Assembly: GCA_000231825.2 (NCBI GenBank)
Contig: JH720311.1
Span: 1,155,076 to 1,218,674, forward strand
Source: Tetrahymena elliotti 4EA
Taxonomy: Eukaryota; Ciliophora; Oligohymenophorea; Hymenostomatida; Tetrahymenidae
Direction: 5' to 3'
DNA: 63,599 nt
Positions within the stretch are counted from its first letter, which is position 1. Each line of letters begins with the position of its first letter. Both the position numbers and the translations under genes were made by a program. Under the pieces are notes generated by a model. The model searched no databases, had not been told where the DNA came from, and saw nothing but the letters and a program-made list of their open reading frames with translations. Shown here one piece after another: positions 54,263 to 63,599 of this stretch.

Positions 54263-54736
54263 TCATCTCTTGCGTTAGATAGTATTCTGGTACTTTTCCT
54301 ATTTCTCCCCATATTCATCTTTCTTATTGGTTTATTTGATCTATATTTATCTTCTATGTATTCCTTTGAAGTCACCATCTGTGTCTATGACTGTTATTTT
54401 AATGGATTCAGTGCATTGATCTAACAAGTATTGAAAGTCTTTTATTCTCTATTTGGAACTTGTAATCCTATATGCTATCCTATACATAAATATGAAATTA
54501 TTTCTCAAATATTATGTTGCTATAATTTTATTCATATGGTTTTTATTTTCTTGTAACCACTGTAATAATTCTGAATTCTATTTATTCTATATAATTTTTC
54601 TTTCCCCTTAGTCCCTTAGTGTTATTCCTTTTCCCAAAAGAATCTGCATGGTATTCTTTTCATCATGTAGTTTTAGTTTGATTGGGGTAATGTAGTTGAA
54701 AGAATGTGTGAGGCAAATATTTTTCTTTCTTTTCAT
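54263..54736 (-). CDS. Unknown protein linked to the reductase array, N-terminal ORF
   Basis: A 157-codon frame starts MKRKKNICLTHSFNYITPIK and reads through SELLQWLQENKNHMNKII and IRITVIDTDG-like sequence (seen: SIKITVIDTDGDFKGIHRR) to TGA 54265-54263. Past that TGA the same frame stays open and protein-like (LIQSEFPEQGQTGIKNFNYT), which suggests either that the TGA is a disabling mutation or that an intron is missed. Codon choice is clearly less AT-rich than the flanks. The matching place in unit 2 lacks most of this segment. I do not recognise a family. Confidence 0.5.
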
Positions 54737-55269
54737 AATGTAAAATTTAGAATAAAAAAATTTTACTCAATATTCAAAGACAAACTAAATAAATAAGTAA
54801 AAAAATACAAAGAAAAAATATTTTAAAAAGAACATAAAATTAATTTTTATCTTAAAATTGATCCTAATTTGTGTGTTTGTATTATTTTATGAGAGAGATA
54901 GTAAGTAAGTTATATTTATTTTAAGCAGCTTGATTAAATTATATAAAAATTTTATGTCAAAAATTAGTGTAAAATTGAGTAATGTGATTATCATTTTTTT
55001 ACATATTAAAATTGTCTATTTCTTTCAAACTCCTAAAAACATTTTGATGCCAGATTTAATTATTTTTTTAATCTATTTTTTTAGGTGTAAGAAAGATAAA
55101 ATTTAAATTATCTTACACTCATAGATAATATTCTAGAATAATAGTAAAAATTATTTTAAATATATTAGTTTTTACTTAATCGATGTAACTATAAAATTAA
55201 ATCAAAAAAACAAAACAAAAAATTACTAAAATAAATCTACATTTAAATTCAATTCTTCATTAACAAAAA
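54737..55269. other. Upstream region of reductase gene 1
   Basis: Divergent region between the unknown gene (-) and the reductase (+). It contains the conserved hairpin and palindrome listed separately at 55085-55138; the rest is AT-rich. Confidence 0.5.
55085..55138 (+). promoter_or_regulatory. Hairpin plus TTCTAGAA palindrome upstream of reductase 1
   Basis: An inverted repeat GTGTAAGA / TCTTACAC (55085-55092 with 55111-55118) is followed by TTCTAGAA (55131-55138), 132 bp before the ATG. The same pair occurs at the same distance in front of the other two reductase genes. TTCnnGAA is the core of a heat-shock element, so stress control is possible (inference). Confidence 0.55.
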
Positions 55270-56358
55270 ATGGAATATAGATTTTTAGGAAATACAGGTC
55301 TTAAGGTCTCTGCAATCGGATTTGGTAACTGGTTGAACAGTGATACTCCTGATAGATAATAAAAAATGATTGAACTCGTTAAGAGAGCTTACAGCCTTGG
55401 TATTAATTTCTTTGATACTGCTGAATTATATGGATTTGGAGAAGGTGAAATTCAATTTGGAGAAGCATTCAAAGCTCTTGCTGCCCCAAGACAAGAATTA
55501 GTTATCTCTTCTAAGATTTTCTGGGCTGTTCCTCCTAATGCATCTGATCTTAAAAAAGCAAACTAAATTGGTTTATCTCGTAAGCACGTCTTTGAAGGAG
55601 TAAAAACCAGTTTGAAGAGACTCAAATTAGACTACTTAGATATTGTCTTTTGTCACAGATTTGATGAAGATACTCCCTTAGAAGAGACTGCTAAGGCTTT
55701 CAATGATCTGATAGAATAAGGTTTTATTCACTATTGGGGTACTTCAGAATGGTCAGCTAGCGAAATATTTGAAGTCAGGGAAATTTGTTCTCGCTTAAAT
55801 CTTATCCCTCCTGTTTCTGAATAATCTCAATACAACATGATGGTAAGAGATAAATTAGAAGTTGAATATGGAAGACTTTTTGATAAGTACAGATTAGGAA
55901 GTACAGTTTGGAGCCCTCTTTGCAGTGGTGTCTTGACTGGAAAATATAATGATGGCACACTACCTGCTGGTTCTAGATTACAAGAATTAAAAGATAGCAT
56001 GTACTTGAGACATATTTTTGCCTAATATTTTGCCGATGATAAGAAAGAAAAGCTTTTAAAACTCCTTAATGCATTAGCTGATGTTGCTAAAAAGTTGGGA
56101 TGCTCTTAATCTCAATTAGCTATGGCTTGGGTACTTGCAAATCGTGATGTTTCCAGTGCTATAACAAGTGCTAGTAGACCTGAATAACTCAATGAAATTG
56201 TTAAATCAATAGAAATTGTGAAAAAAATTACACCTGAAGTGAATAAAGAAATCGATCAAATTTTAGGCAATAAGCCCTAACCTGGAATGGATATTAAAAC
56301 TTTTATGCCTAAAAAGTAAACTAGAAGAGATTTTATGATCATTCAAAATTAATATTGA
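55270..56358 (+). CDS. Aldo/keto reductase, Kv-channel beta-subunit type, copy 1
   Basis: One intronless exon of 362 codons, TGA 56356-56358. Close to the Kv-beta (AKR6) group throughout: [74 protein letters not shown] and a C-terminal [10 protein letters not shown]...LGNKP block. The catalytic tetrad is complete by position: Asp49, Tyr54, Lys82, His129. The enzyme should reduce carbonyl compounds with NADPH in the cytosol; the substrate is unknown, and a channel-associated role is possible. It differs from copy 2 in scattered residues, most around 85-95 (VPPNASDL) and 235-245 ([10 protein letters not shown]). First complete member of a tandem array. Confidence 0.93.
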
Positions 56359-59204
56359 ATATAACAAACAATATATAATTAAAGTAGTTGATTGAATTTT
56401 TGTTTTTTTGTTTGTTTTTCTACCTACTTTGCTTGATTTTTTGTTGTTTTACTAACATTCAAAATAATAAAAGATGTTTTATTTACTACAAATTAACCAA
56501 ATTTATCAGTATCTTAAAGAGAAGATAGATAAAAGATTACAAAAAAATTTCAATTCATTAAAACCAATATTTTTAATAATTGTTAATTAATAAAATCATC
56601 CATCAGAAAAATAAAAGAAATATGAAATTAATAGCTTTAACATATGATGAAGAACTTTTCCTTCGTTAAATAAATATGGTGCTAATAATAAATACAAATT
56701 TAAATTTATATTTTTTTATCTCGCTAGCAACTAAAATGCATAATTATTTATTGTAATTAAATAAATTTCTCTCTATTGAAATGAAAAGCAAATTTTAAAA
56801 ACAGACAGACAAACAGACACTAAGAGAAATCAATATACTTTTTTTTAATAAAATTTTTTCAATGCTCTATTAAAAAATTAAATAAATTTCAATAAATTAA
56901 ATTTTAATGATTATTTATTAAATTTTATTATAATTATTTATTTTATAATTTATTTTTTCTCTTATTATCATACATTCAAAAAAATAGAGATTTGAGATAT
57001 TTTTGAATGGTATTTTGTAAAATAAAAAATTATATAAACACATTTAATCAATAAAACATTAAAGTAAAACAAATATGCAACATGTATTTTAAAATCCAAA
57101 ATAAAAAATTATAAATTATCTATTACTCAACAATAAAATAAATAATAACTGGCGAATAGTAATATAAATTTTTAAATATCTCTATCAAATTTTAATTTGA
57201 AGATTAATGAAAGAATTTGAAAAATAAAATAAAGAATTTTATTAGCAATACATTCATCACCAATTTGGTTTAAGTTATAAGCAATAAAGAAATATAAAAA
57301 AAGTAGAAATTTCTTAAAATTATCTGTGATTTTAACTTAGTTTAATTGTCAAATGTAGTTTTAAATTAAAAAAATTTACCATAAATTAAGTTCTAAGGTA
57401 ATGAGATTTGAATAGCTCTATAAAAACTTACCAATTGTTTCATATGTCTTTCATTAAAAATTAGCTTGTATTGTAACTCCAAAAAATAAATATTATTTAA
57501 GCATTATAATAGATTATCTTTAAGTGATAAAATTTTTGAAAAAATCAAAATAATAGAAATGTTTTAAATTAATGATATTTCAAAATTTAATAACTTAAAC
57601 ATAAGCTTCACTGCAGTAAGCCTTTTAAAAATATGTAAATCTTCTAAGATTAATCATCTTATCATCTTATAGGTTCAATCCTTTATTTTAATAAAATGTG
57701 TTTAGAATAATTGAAAATCTTTCATTTAATATATAAGTTTACATAATTCTCAGATTAAAGATTAAATTCTGTATATTTAGCAATATTTGACTAAAGGTTG
57801 GTTAATTAGTTTTTCATCTTTCATTTTAAAGTTTATTATTATTATTTTTCTCAAAATTAATTATTTAAAATTTAAATTAATTTTGAAATCAAGATTAATT
57901 TGTAAACTAAAATGTTTATTCTACATTTAAGAGATATTTAGAAAATTTAGATTGATTTTATTTGTTTTTTCCAACTTTTATTGAAAAAAAACTCTAAAAA
58001 AATGTAGATTTTCAAGCATTTTAAATTCAGCTTTAAATTGCTCTTCTTGATTAAGAAAATTTATTAGATAATCAAACTTTTTCTTTTGATATAAATTTAA
58101 AATTATTCTTTTGTCAAAAAATTCAAAGATAATAAGTTTAAAAAATATATATTTTATTCTACAAAATTTAAAATGATTTTTTTATAAATAAAACCTAATC
58201 CTTCGTTTTTTTAGAAACTAATGTATTTTTTGAAATCCCAAATCCTGATAATCTTATTTCATGAAAAAATATATAAATCATATTTTTGCAACATTTAATT
58301 TCAGCTAAATAGAAATAGAGAGAATATTTAATTTTCAAAAAATGAAATTTAGAAGAACAAAAATTATTTTTTTTCTTTTTTCTTATTAAAAGGAAATTTG
58401 TAAATTAAACAATCTTGATAAATAATTTTTCTTTAAATAAAATTAAAGCAAAAATCAAATAAATCTTCTTGTTTGAAATATTTGTACATACACTCAACTT
58501 TAACATACTTGTAAAAGTATTTAGTACATCTGATAAGATATAAGCATTAGATAAAATAATTAAACTATCTGACCAAAATTAAGAAAAGGCTAAACAAAAA
58601 TATCAATAAAATTAGAATTTAATGTGGTTAAAAGATGTAATAATGTTTAAAAAATAAAATTGAATTTCCTTTTAATTATTCTTTTATTTATAAAATTAGC
58701 TAGATATTAAATAACTTACAAAAAAAATATTCTGAATCTGTTTAATAAAATAAAAAATTGGAATTTAAAAAATAACATATCATTAAAATAGGGCCGCCAC
58801 TACCTGCTAATTCCTTCAATGTAAGCACTTTCCAAGGTTTTTAGTATTTTTTACTGAATAGTTTCATATTTATATCAAATTCTAAAAGAAACTTAAAACA
58901 AGACACAATTAAATTATTAATTATTTTTATCAAACTTAAAAAATACTTTTACAACTCATTTGTTTTTATCGATTGAAGTATTTTTAAATGAGATAATTTT
59001 ATGACTCAAAAGTTTTTTTATCTAATTGCGTATCATTTGTTGAAATGATAAAATTTAAGAGAACTTTCTTTCATTCTCTAATTAAATTATAAAATAATCA
59101 ATAAGCGTTTACTGTATGTACACTATATAATTTGATAAAGAAATTAAACAAACAGATAATTAATTAATTCATTAAAATTTGATATTATTTCATTTTATTC
59201 CTTA
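56359..59204. other. Intergenic insert in array unit 1
   Basis: The first 150 bp match the 3' flank of copy 2 (shared AAAGATGTTTTATTTACT and TTAACCAAATTTATCA). The following 2.5 kb has no counterpart behind copy 2 and explains the longer unit 1. It is over 80 percent AT, except for a GC-rich island listed at 58788-58850. Confidence 0.5.
58788..58850 (-). other. GC-rich island in AT-rich spacer
   Basis: About 60 bp containing AGGGCCGCCACTACCTGCTA stand out sharply from sequence with over 80 percent AT for a kilobase on each side. On the minus strand a frame reads VLTLKELAGSGGPILM, and AGCAG/GTAGTGG could be a splice donor. It might be one exon, a short noncoding RNA or a gene relic. No partner is found. 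Confidence 0.3.
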
Positions 59205-60350
59205 TTTTCTATTTTATCATCTTCTAAAATTTCTTCTTGATATTCTTCTTTTATTCTTTCTTCTAATCTTATCATATACATATTAAAAAAACCTTCTTTA
59301 GTCAGAAAAAATCTGACAGAATCTTACAATACGATTTCATAAATTTATATTCTTTCTTCATTAATTGATTAATTATAATTTTTTTCATTTCCAGGCTTGA
59401 CTTCTGATAGATTTTAAATTGCATAATCTTTAGTTTCCCATAAAATATTTAATATTTTCCAATAAAGATCAATTAGATCAGTTACAAGTGAATTAGTGAT
59501 TTTCTTTTATTCTATGAATTATGTTTCTAATTTTTCTTACCAATTGTTTCTAAATCAGGACTTAAGTAATCTGAGATACTTGAATAAATTTTTATTATAA
59601 CTAATTTAGTCATATTGGAAATTTAAATGTCTTATATCGCATTTTTATCTTGAGAAAAATCATACTTAATTAAAATAAATATAGTTTTAAGTTTACATAT
59701 TTTGTATACAAGATAAAGGCTTTAGATGATTTCTTCAATTTCTTTTACCTTTTTTATTTTATTCTGAAAATTTTAATTATAATTTTAAACCTTATATTTA
59801 TGGATGGGATATCCAAAGAATTATTTATTAAATAATAAGGCTTTTTTTATTAATAAAAGTTTATTTCATAATGTAATACTTACTATTCAGTAACTTTCTG
59901 GCAGAATCTGATCTTTGGAGTATTACATTTAATTAATTTATTTAGAGAGATTCATTTCTAATTAAAAAAAGAATAAGAATTCTTTAATTCTAAAAGAATT
60001 ATTATGTAATCCTCTTAATTAAATTTCTGACTAAATCCAATCCTTGTAGTGTTTATTTTATGTAACTAGTTAAATTTGAGTGCTTATTTATAAAAGGATA
60101 AGATTTCTTTTATTAAAAGAGGACTATTTCATAATGTAATCCTATATAGTAAATTTCTGACTAAATCTTATCTTTGTGGAGTAAAAGTAAAGTTTTCTGA
60201 ATTCTATTTATTCTATATAATTTTTCTTATCCATGGAAGTTATCCCTAATGAAAAGAAGTCTAATTAGTTAGATAGCTCTCAATAGGGTTGATGTAGTAG
60301 TAAGAATATGCTGAGTAAATATTTTTTATTCCTTTCTTAAAAACATCTTA
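59205..60350 (-). pseudogene. Decayed copy of the reductase-linked unknown gene
   Basis: The segment is colinear with 53430-54736: the shared start TCCTTATTTTCTATTTTAT, then CCAGGCTTG.CTT.TGAT, TATTCTATGA.TT.TGTTTCTAATTTTTCTT, the 110-bp repeats and finally TTTTCTGAATTCTATTTATTC. On the minus strand the C-terminal frame is broken by indels and TGA, and most of the N-terminal ORF is missing. It lies between reductase copies 1 and 2. Confidence 0.55.
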
Positions 60351-60515
60351 AATAAAGGGTAAGAAAAGGGAGTAAAACTTCTATTTTAGAATTATAAAAT
60401 GTTTTTTTACTATATATTCAACAACAAACTAAATAAATTATCTAACCTAACTTTAATTTTTATCTTAAAATTGGATCTAAAGATGTAGCCTACATCTTGG
60501 TTTAGTTTATGATAG

Positions 60516-60547
60516 AGTTAGTTAGTTAGTTAGTTAGCTAGTTAGCA
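60516..60547 (+). repeat. TTAG microsatellite
   Basis: About seven GTTA-type tetramers (GTTAGTTAGTTAGTTAGTTA, then GCTAGTTAGC) lie about 360 bp before reductase 2. The matching place in unit 1 has only a short AGTAAGTAAGTT. Confidence 0.8.
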
Positions 60548-60726
60548 ATATAAATATATTTTAAGAAGCTTACAAGAAAATTAAAAAATTAAGATCTTAT
60601 GTAAATACAATTGAGTAACTTAAATGAAGAATTTATCTTTCTTCTTTTTTATTTAATAGAATTGCCTATCTCTTTCAACATCCTAAAAAAGATTTGATAC
60701 CATATTTAATTATTAATTTTTGTCAA

Positions 60727-60772
60727 TTAAGTGTAAGAAAAATAATCTTACACTTAAGACATTCTTCTAGAA
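60727..60772 (+). promoter_or_regulatory. Hairpin plus TTCTAGAA palindrome upstream of reductase 2
   Basis: Perfect 11-bp arms TTAAGTGTAAG (60727-60737) and CTTACACTTAA (60747-60757) around a 9-base loop are followed by TTCTAGAA (60765-60772), 135 bp before the ATG. This is the best-preserved of the three copies. Confidence 0.6.
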
Positions 60773-60906
60773 TAATAATAGAAAAAATTCTTTTAAATAT
60801 CCAAATTTATTTCTTAATGATTGATATCAATAAAAATTAATAAATAAAAAAGCAAAACAACAAATTACAAAATCAAATCAACTTTACAATTTGGTTCTTA
60901 ATTAAA

Positions 60907-61995
60907 ATGGAATACAGATTTTTAGGAAATACTGGTCTTAAGGTCTCTGCAATCGGATTTGGTAACTGGTTGAACAGTGATACTGCTGATAGAAAACAAA
61001 AAATGATTGAGTTAGTTAAAAAAGCTTATAGCCATGGTATCAATTTCTTTGATACTGCTGAATATTATGGACTTGGGGAAGGTGAAATTCAATTTGGAGA
61101 AGCTTTCAAAGCTCTTGGTGCCCCTAGACAAGAATTAGTTATCTCTTCTAAGATTTTCTGGGCTGTTCAATTTGACTCACCTAATCTTCAAAGAGCAAAC
61201 TAAATTGGTTTATCTCGTAAGCACATCTTTGAAGGAGTAAAGAATAGTTTGAAGAGACTCCAATTAGACTACTTAGATATTGTATTTTGTCATAGGTTTG
61301 ATGAAGAAACTCCCTTAGAAGAGACTGCTAAGGCTTTCAATGATCTGATCGAATAAGGTCTTATTCATTACTGGGGTACTTCAGAATGGTCTGCTAGTGA
61401 AATCTTTGAAGTGAGAGAAGTTTGTTCTCGCTTAAATCTTATACCTCCCGTTACTGAATAACCTCAATACAACATGATTATTAGAGATAAATTAGAAGTT
61501 GAATATGGAAGACTTTTTGATAAGTACAGATTGGGAACTACAGTTTGGAGTCCTCTTTGCAATGGTATCTTGACTGGAAAATATAATGATGGTACATTAC
61601 CTGCTGGCTCTAGAATGAAAGAATAAACTGATAACCTTTTTAAGTAACATGTTTTTGCCTAATTCTTTGCAGATGATAAGAAAGAGAAGCTCTTAAAAAT
61701 CCTTAATGCTTTAGGTGATGTTGCTAAAAAGTTGGGATGCTCTTAATCTCAACTAGCTATGGCTTGGGTACTTGCAAATCGTGATGTTTCTAGTGCTATA
61801 ACAAGTGCTACAAGACCTGAATAACTTGTTGATATTGTTAAATCAATAGAAGTTGTTAAAAAAATTACTCCAGAGGTGAATAAAGAAATTGATGAAATTT
61901 TAGGAAATAAGCCCAATCTAGGATTCGATATTAAAACTTTATTACCTAAAAAGCACACCAGAAGAGATATGAATATTATTAAAAATTAATATTGA
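60907..61995 (+). CDS. Aldo/keto reductase, Kv-channel beta-subunit type, copy 2
   Basis: One intronless exon of 362 codons, TGA 61993-61995, the same length as copy 1 and alignable without gaps. The tetrad is kept ([23 protein letters not shown]). Differences from copy 1 are mostly conservative; clusters are [12 protein letters not shown] versus [12 protein letters not shown] near the substrate-side loop, and RMKEQTDNLFKQHVF versus [15 protein letters not shown] in the region after GTLPAGS. These two loops may set substrate choice (inference). Synonymous changes are frequent, so the duplication is not recent. Both the upstream hairpin/palindrome and the 3' flank are shared with copy 1. Confidence 0.93.
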
Positions 61996-63402
61996 ATATT
62001 ATTAAATAAATTTATAAAATATTTGATTGGTTTTTATAATGTTTTTGTTTGTTGATTTGTTTTACAAGCATTGAAAATAAAAAAAGATGTTTTATTTACT
62101 GTTTGAATAATTAACCAAATTTATCAATTTATCTTATTGATATGATAACAAATTTTAGAAAGAAACCGAGAGAAATAAATATATTTTATGTTAATAAAAT
62201 TTTTAAAATACTTCTTTAAATAAATAAGCCTTATTAAAAACAATCTCAAATAAAATCTTAATTCTTAAAGTTAAGAAAATATAACACAAATATTCATAAA
62301 TGTTAATAAAAATTTTACAAAATGTATAAAATCTTTTTTTTATAATTTATCTTAAAAATGATATATTCAAGGAGTTCGGTTGGATCTTTTTAACGAGAGA
62401 TTATGGTATATTTTCTTAATTTCTTATATTAATTAATATCTTATTTTTGTTGACTTTAAAAATAAAATGAAAGAAATACTATGATTCAATAAATTGTTTT
62501 TCATCATTTTAAATAATATTCTTATTTTTAGGATCTGGTAATGTTTAGAATTCCTATATTTTTGAACCATTTTCTTAAGATATTTAATAAAATTATTTAA
62601 AAAAACATCAATTTTCATATTCTATTTATTGCACCTTTCATAAATTATTATATGTCCCCCTCCCTTTTTTTAGAGACGGACAGGTATTTTTAAATATAGG
62701 TTAATGATAATAAAGAGTAACTTTTTTGTTCTATTCTGAGAATTCTAATTATTAATTTTTAGTCCTAACATATTTGGATCATACAATCCAAATAATTATT
62801 AAGAAAAAAATAAGGCTTTTTTTATTCGAAGAATCTATTTCCTTAATGTAATTCAAAACAATAACTTTCTGGCTCTTTCTGATCTTTGTAGTTAATTAAA
62901 TTAGTGTGCTTGATTTTTCAATAATTAATGGTAAAAAAATAATATTTTTTTTATTAGTATATGGCTATTTCATAATGTAATCCTATACAATAACTTTCTG
63001 AGGAAATCTGATCCTTGCGATATTCTTCCATTTAACTATGTAAATAAAAATAAATATTTTAAAATAATAAAATATTTTTTTACTAAATTTTTAACAACAA
63101 ATTAAATAAATTAGCTTTTAAAATACAAAGATAAAATATTTTAAAAATAACACTAGATTAATTTTTACCTTCAAATTAAGCTTAAAGATTTTTTTTTGCT
63201 TCTTTAGTTTAATTTTAGGATAGAGTTAGTTGTTTTTATTTTCAGCAATTTTATGGAATTTAAAAATTTAAGATTTTATGTAAATCATTTAGAGTAATTT
63301 GAGAAGAATTTTCCTTTATTCTATTTTATTTATGGAATTGTCTATCTCTTTCAATTTCTGAAAAACCCAATTTATTTTATTAATTTTTTATCTATCTATC
63401 TA
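61996..63402. repeat. Unit 2 to unit 3 spacer with a fragment of the unknown gene
   Basis: The first 150 bp are homologous to the 3' flank of copy 1. From about 62720 to 63050 the sequence matches the middle of the decayed gene (AATAAGGCTTTTTTTATT, TTTCATAATGTAATCCTATA, AACTTTCTG), in two 110-bp repeats. The C-terminal part is absent. Sequence 63060-63402 matches the region upstream of reductase 2. An isolated C-rich patch (GTCCCCCTCCC, about 62654) is unexplained. Confidence 0.55.
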
Positions 63403-63445
63403 AATGTAAGAAAAATAATCTTGCATTAAAGACATTCTTCTAGAA
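63403..63445 (+). promoter_or_regulatory. Hairpin plus TTCTAGAA palindrome upstream of reductase 3
   Basis: Arms AATGTAAG (63403-63410) and CTTGCATT (63420-63427) around the same AAAAATAAT loop, with one mismatch, are followed by TTCTAGAA (63438-63445), 132 bp before the ATG. Confidence 0.55.
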
Positions 63446-63576
63446 TATAGAAACAATTCTTTTCATATCCAAATTTATTACTCAATTTTTCAAATCAATA
63501 AAAATTAATAAATAAAATAAAGCAAAACAACAAATTACAAAATCAAATCAACTTTATAATTTAATTCTTCATTAAA

Positions 63577-63599
63577 ATGGAATACAGATTTTTAGGAAA
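63577..63599 (+). CDS. Aldo/keto reductase copy 3, cut by window edge
   Basis: Only the first seven codons (MEYRFLG) are inside the window, identical in protein to copies 1 and 2, with the same leader (AACAACAAATTACAAAATC, then AATTCTTCATTAAA) and the same upstream hairpin/palindrome. The array clearly continues beyond the right edge. Confidence 0.85.

Noticed and set aside
61749..61958. 69-codon minus frame within reductase copy 2
   Set aside because: Antisense shadow of a conserved enzyme.

Overview
The window is nuclear DNA of a Tetrahymena-like oligohymenophorean ciliate, most likely macronuclear. It is very AT-rich, introns are short to medium and start GTAA/GTAT, and every recognisable gene reads through TAA and TAG as glutamine and ends at TGA (nuclear code 6). 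Read with the standard code, most genes break into fragments. All coordinates below were worked out by hand translation with splice phases checked, not by software.

Layout: 399-4407 (-) is a leucine-rich-repeat (LRR) gene built from 90-bp phase-2 exons, about one repeat per exon. 5632-5703 (+) is tRNA-Arg(ACG). 6528-17744 holds three calcium-dependent protein kinase (CDPK) paralogues (one +, two -) with an intron at the same place just before the DFG motif; the middle one has lost the catalytic residues. The ciliary basal-body gene BBOF1 lies among them. 19397-19999 (+) is a small secreted protein. 21006-21629 (-) is a LYAR-type zinc-finger nucleolar protein. 23230-24235 (+) is a small IPGY-motif protein resembling ciliary microtubule inner proteins. 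28178-28825 (-) is ribosomal protein uL16/RPL10. 31196-31696 (+) is a UBC9-like E2 without the HPN motif. 33526-35689 (-) is a CCT-domain protein with low-complexity flanks, beside a second Q/P/G/Y/H-rich protein at 36803-38111 (-). 43011-46971 (+) is a 13-exon coiled-coil protein. 47619-48292 (-) is NHP2. 49707-51788 (+) is a TROVE plus von Willebrand A (Ro60/TEP1/telomerase p80 class) protein. From about 53.4 kb to the right edge is a tandem array of Kv-beta-like aldo/keto reductase genes (two complete, one cut by the window edge). Each has the same upstream hairpin and TTCTAGAA palindrome, and a neighbouring unknown gene is decayed in the later units.

Functional themes: calcium signalling (CDPKs), cilia and basal bodies (BBOF1, IPGY protein), ribosome and snoRNP biogenesis (RPL10, NHP2, LYAR), and lineage-expanding families (LRR, CDPK, aldo/keto reductase). 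There is no operon logic; genes are monocistronic and spaced by 0.4-5 kb of AT-rich DNA with microsatellites. The most notable items are the CDPK pseudokinase with intact EF-hands and an intronic repeat that copies its own splice acceptor, the exon-per-repeat LRR gene, the reductase array with its decaying companion gene, and the E2-like protein lacking HPN.
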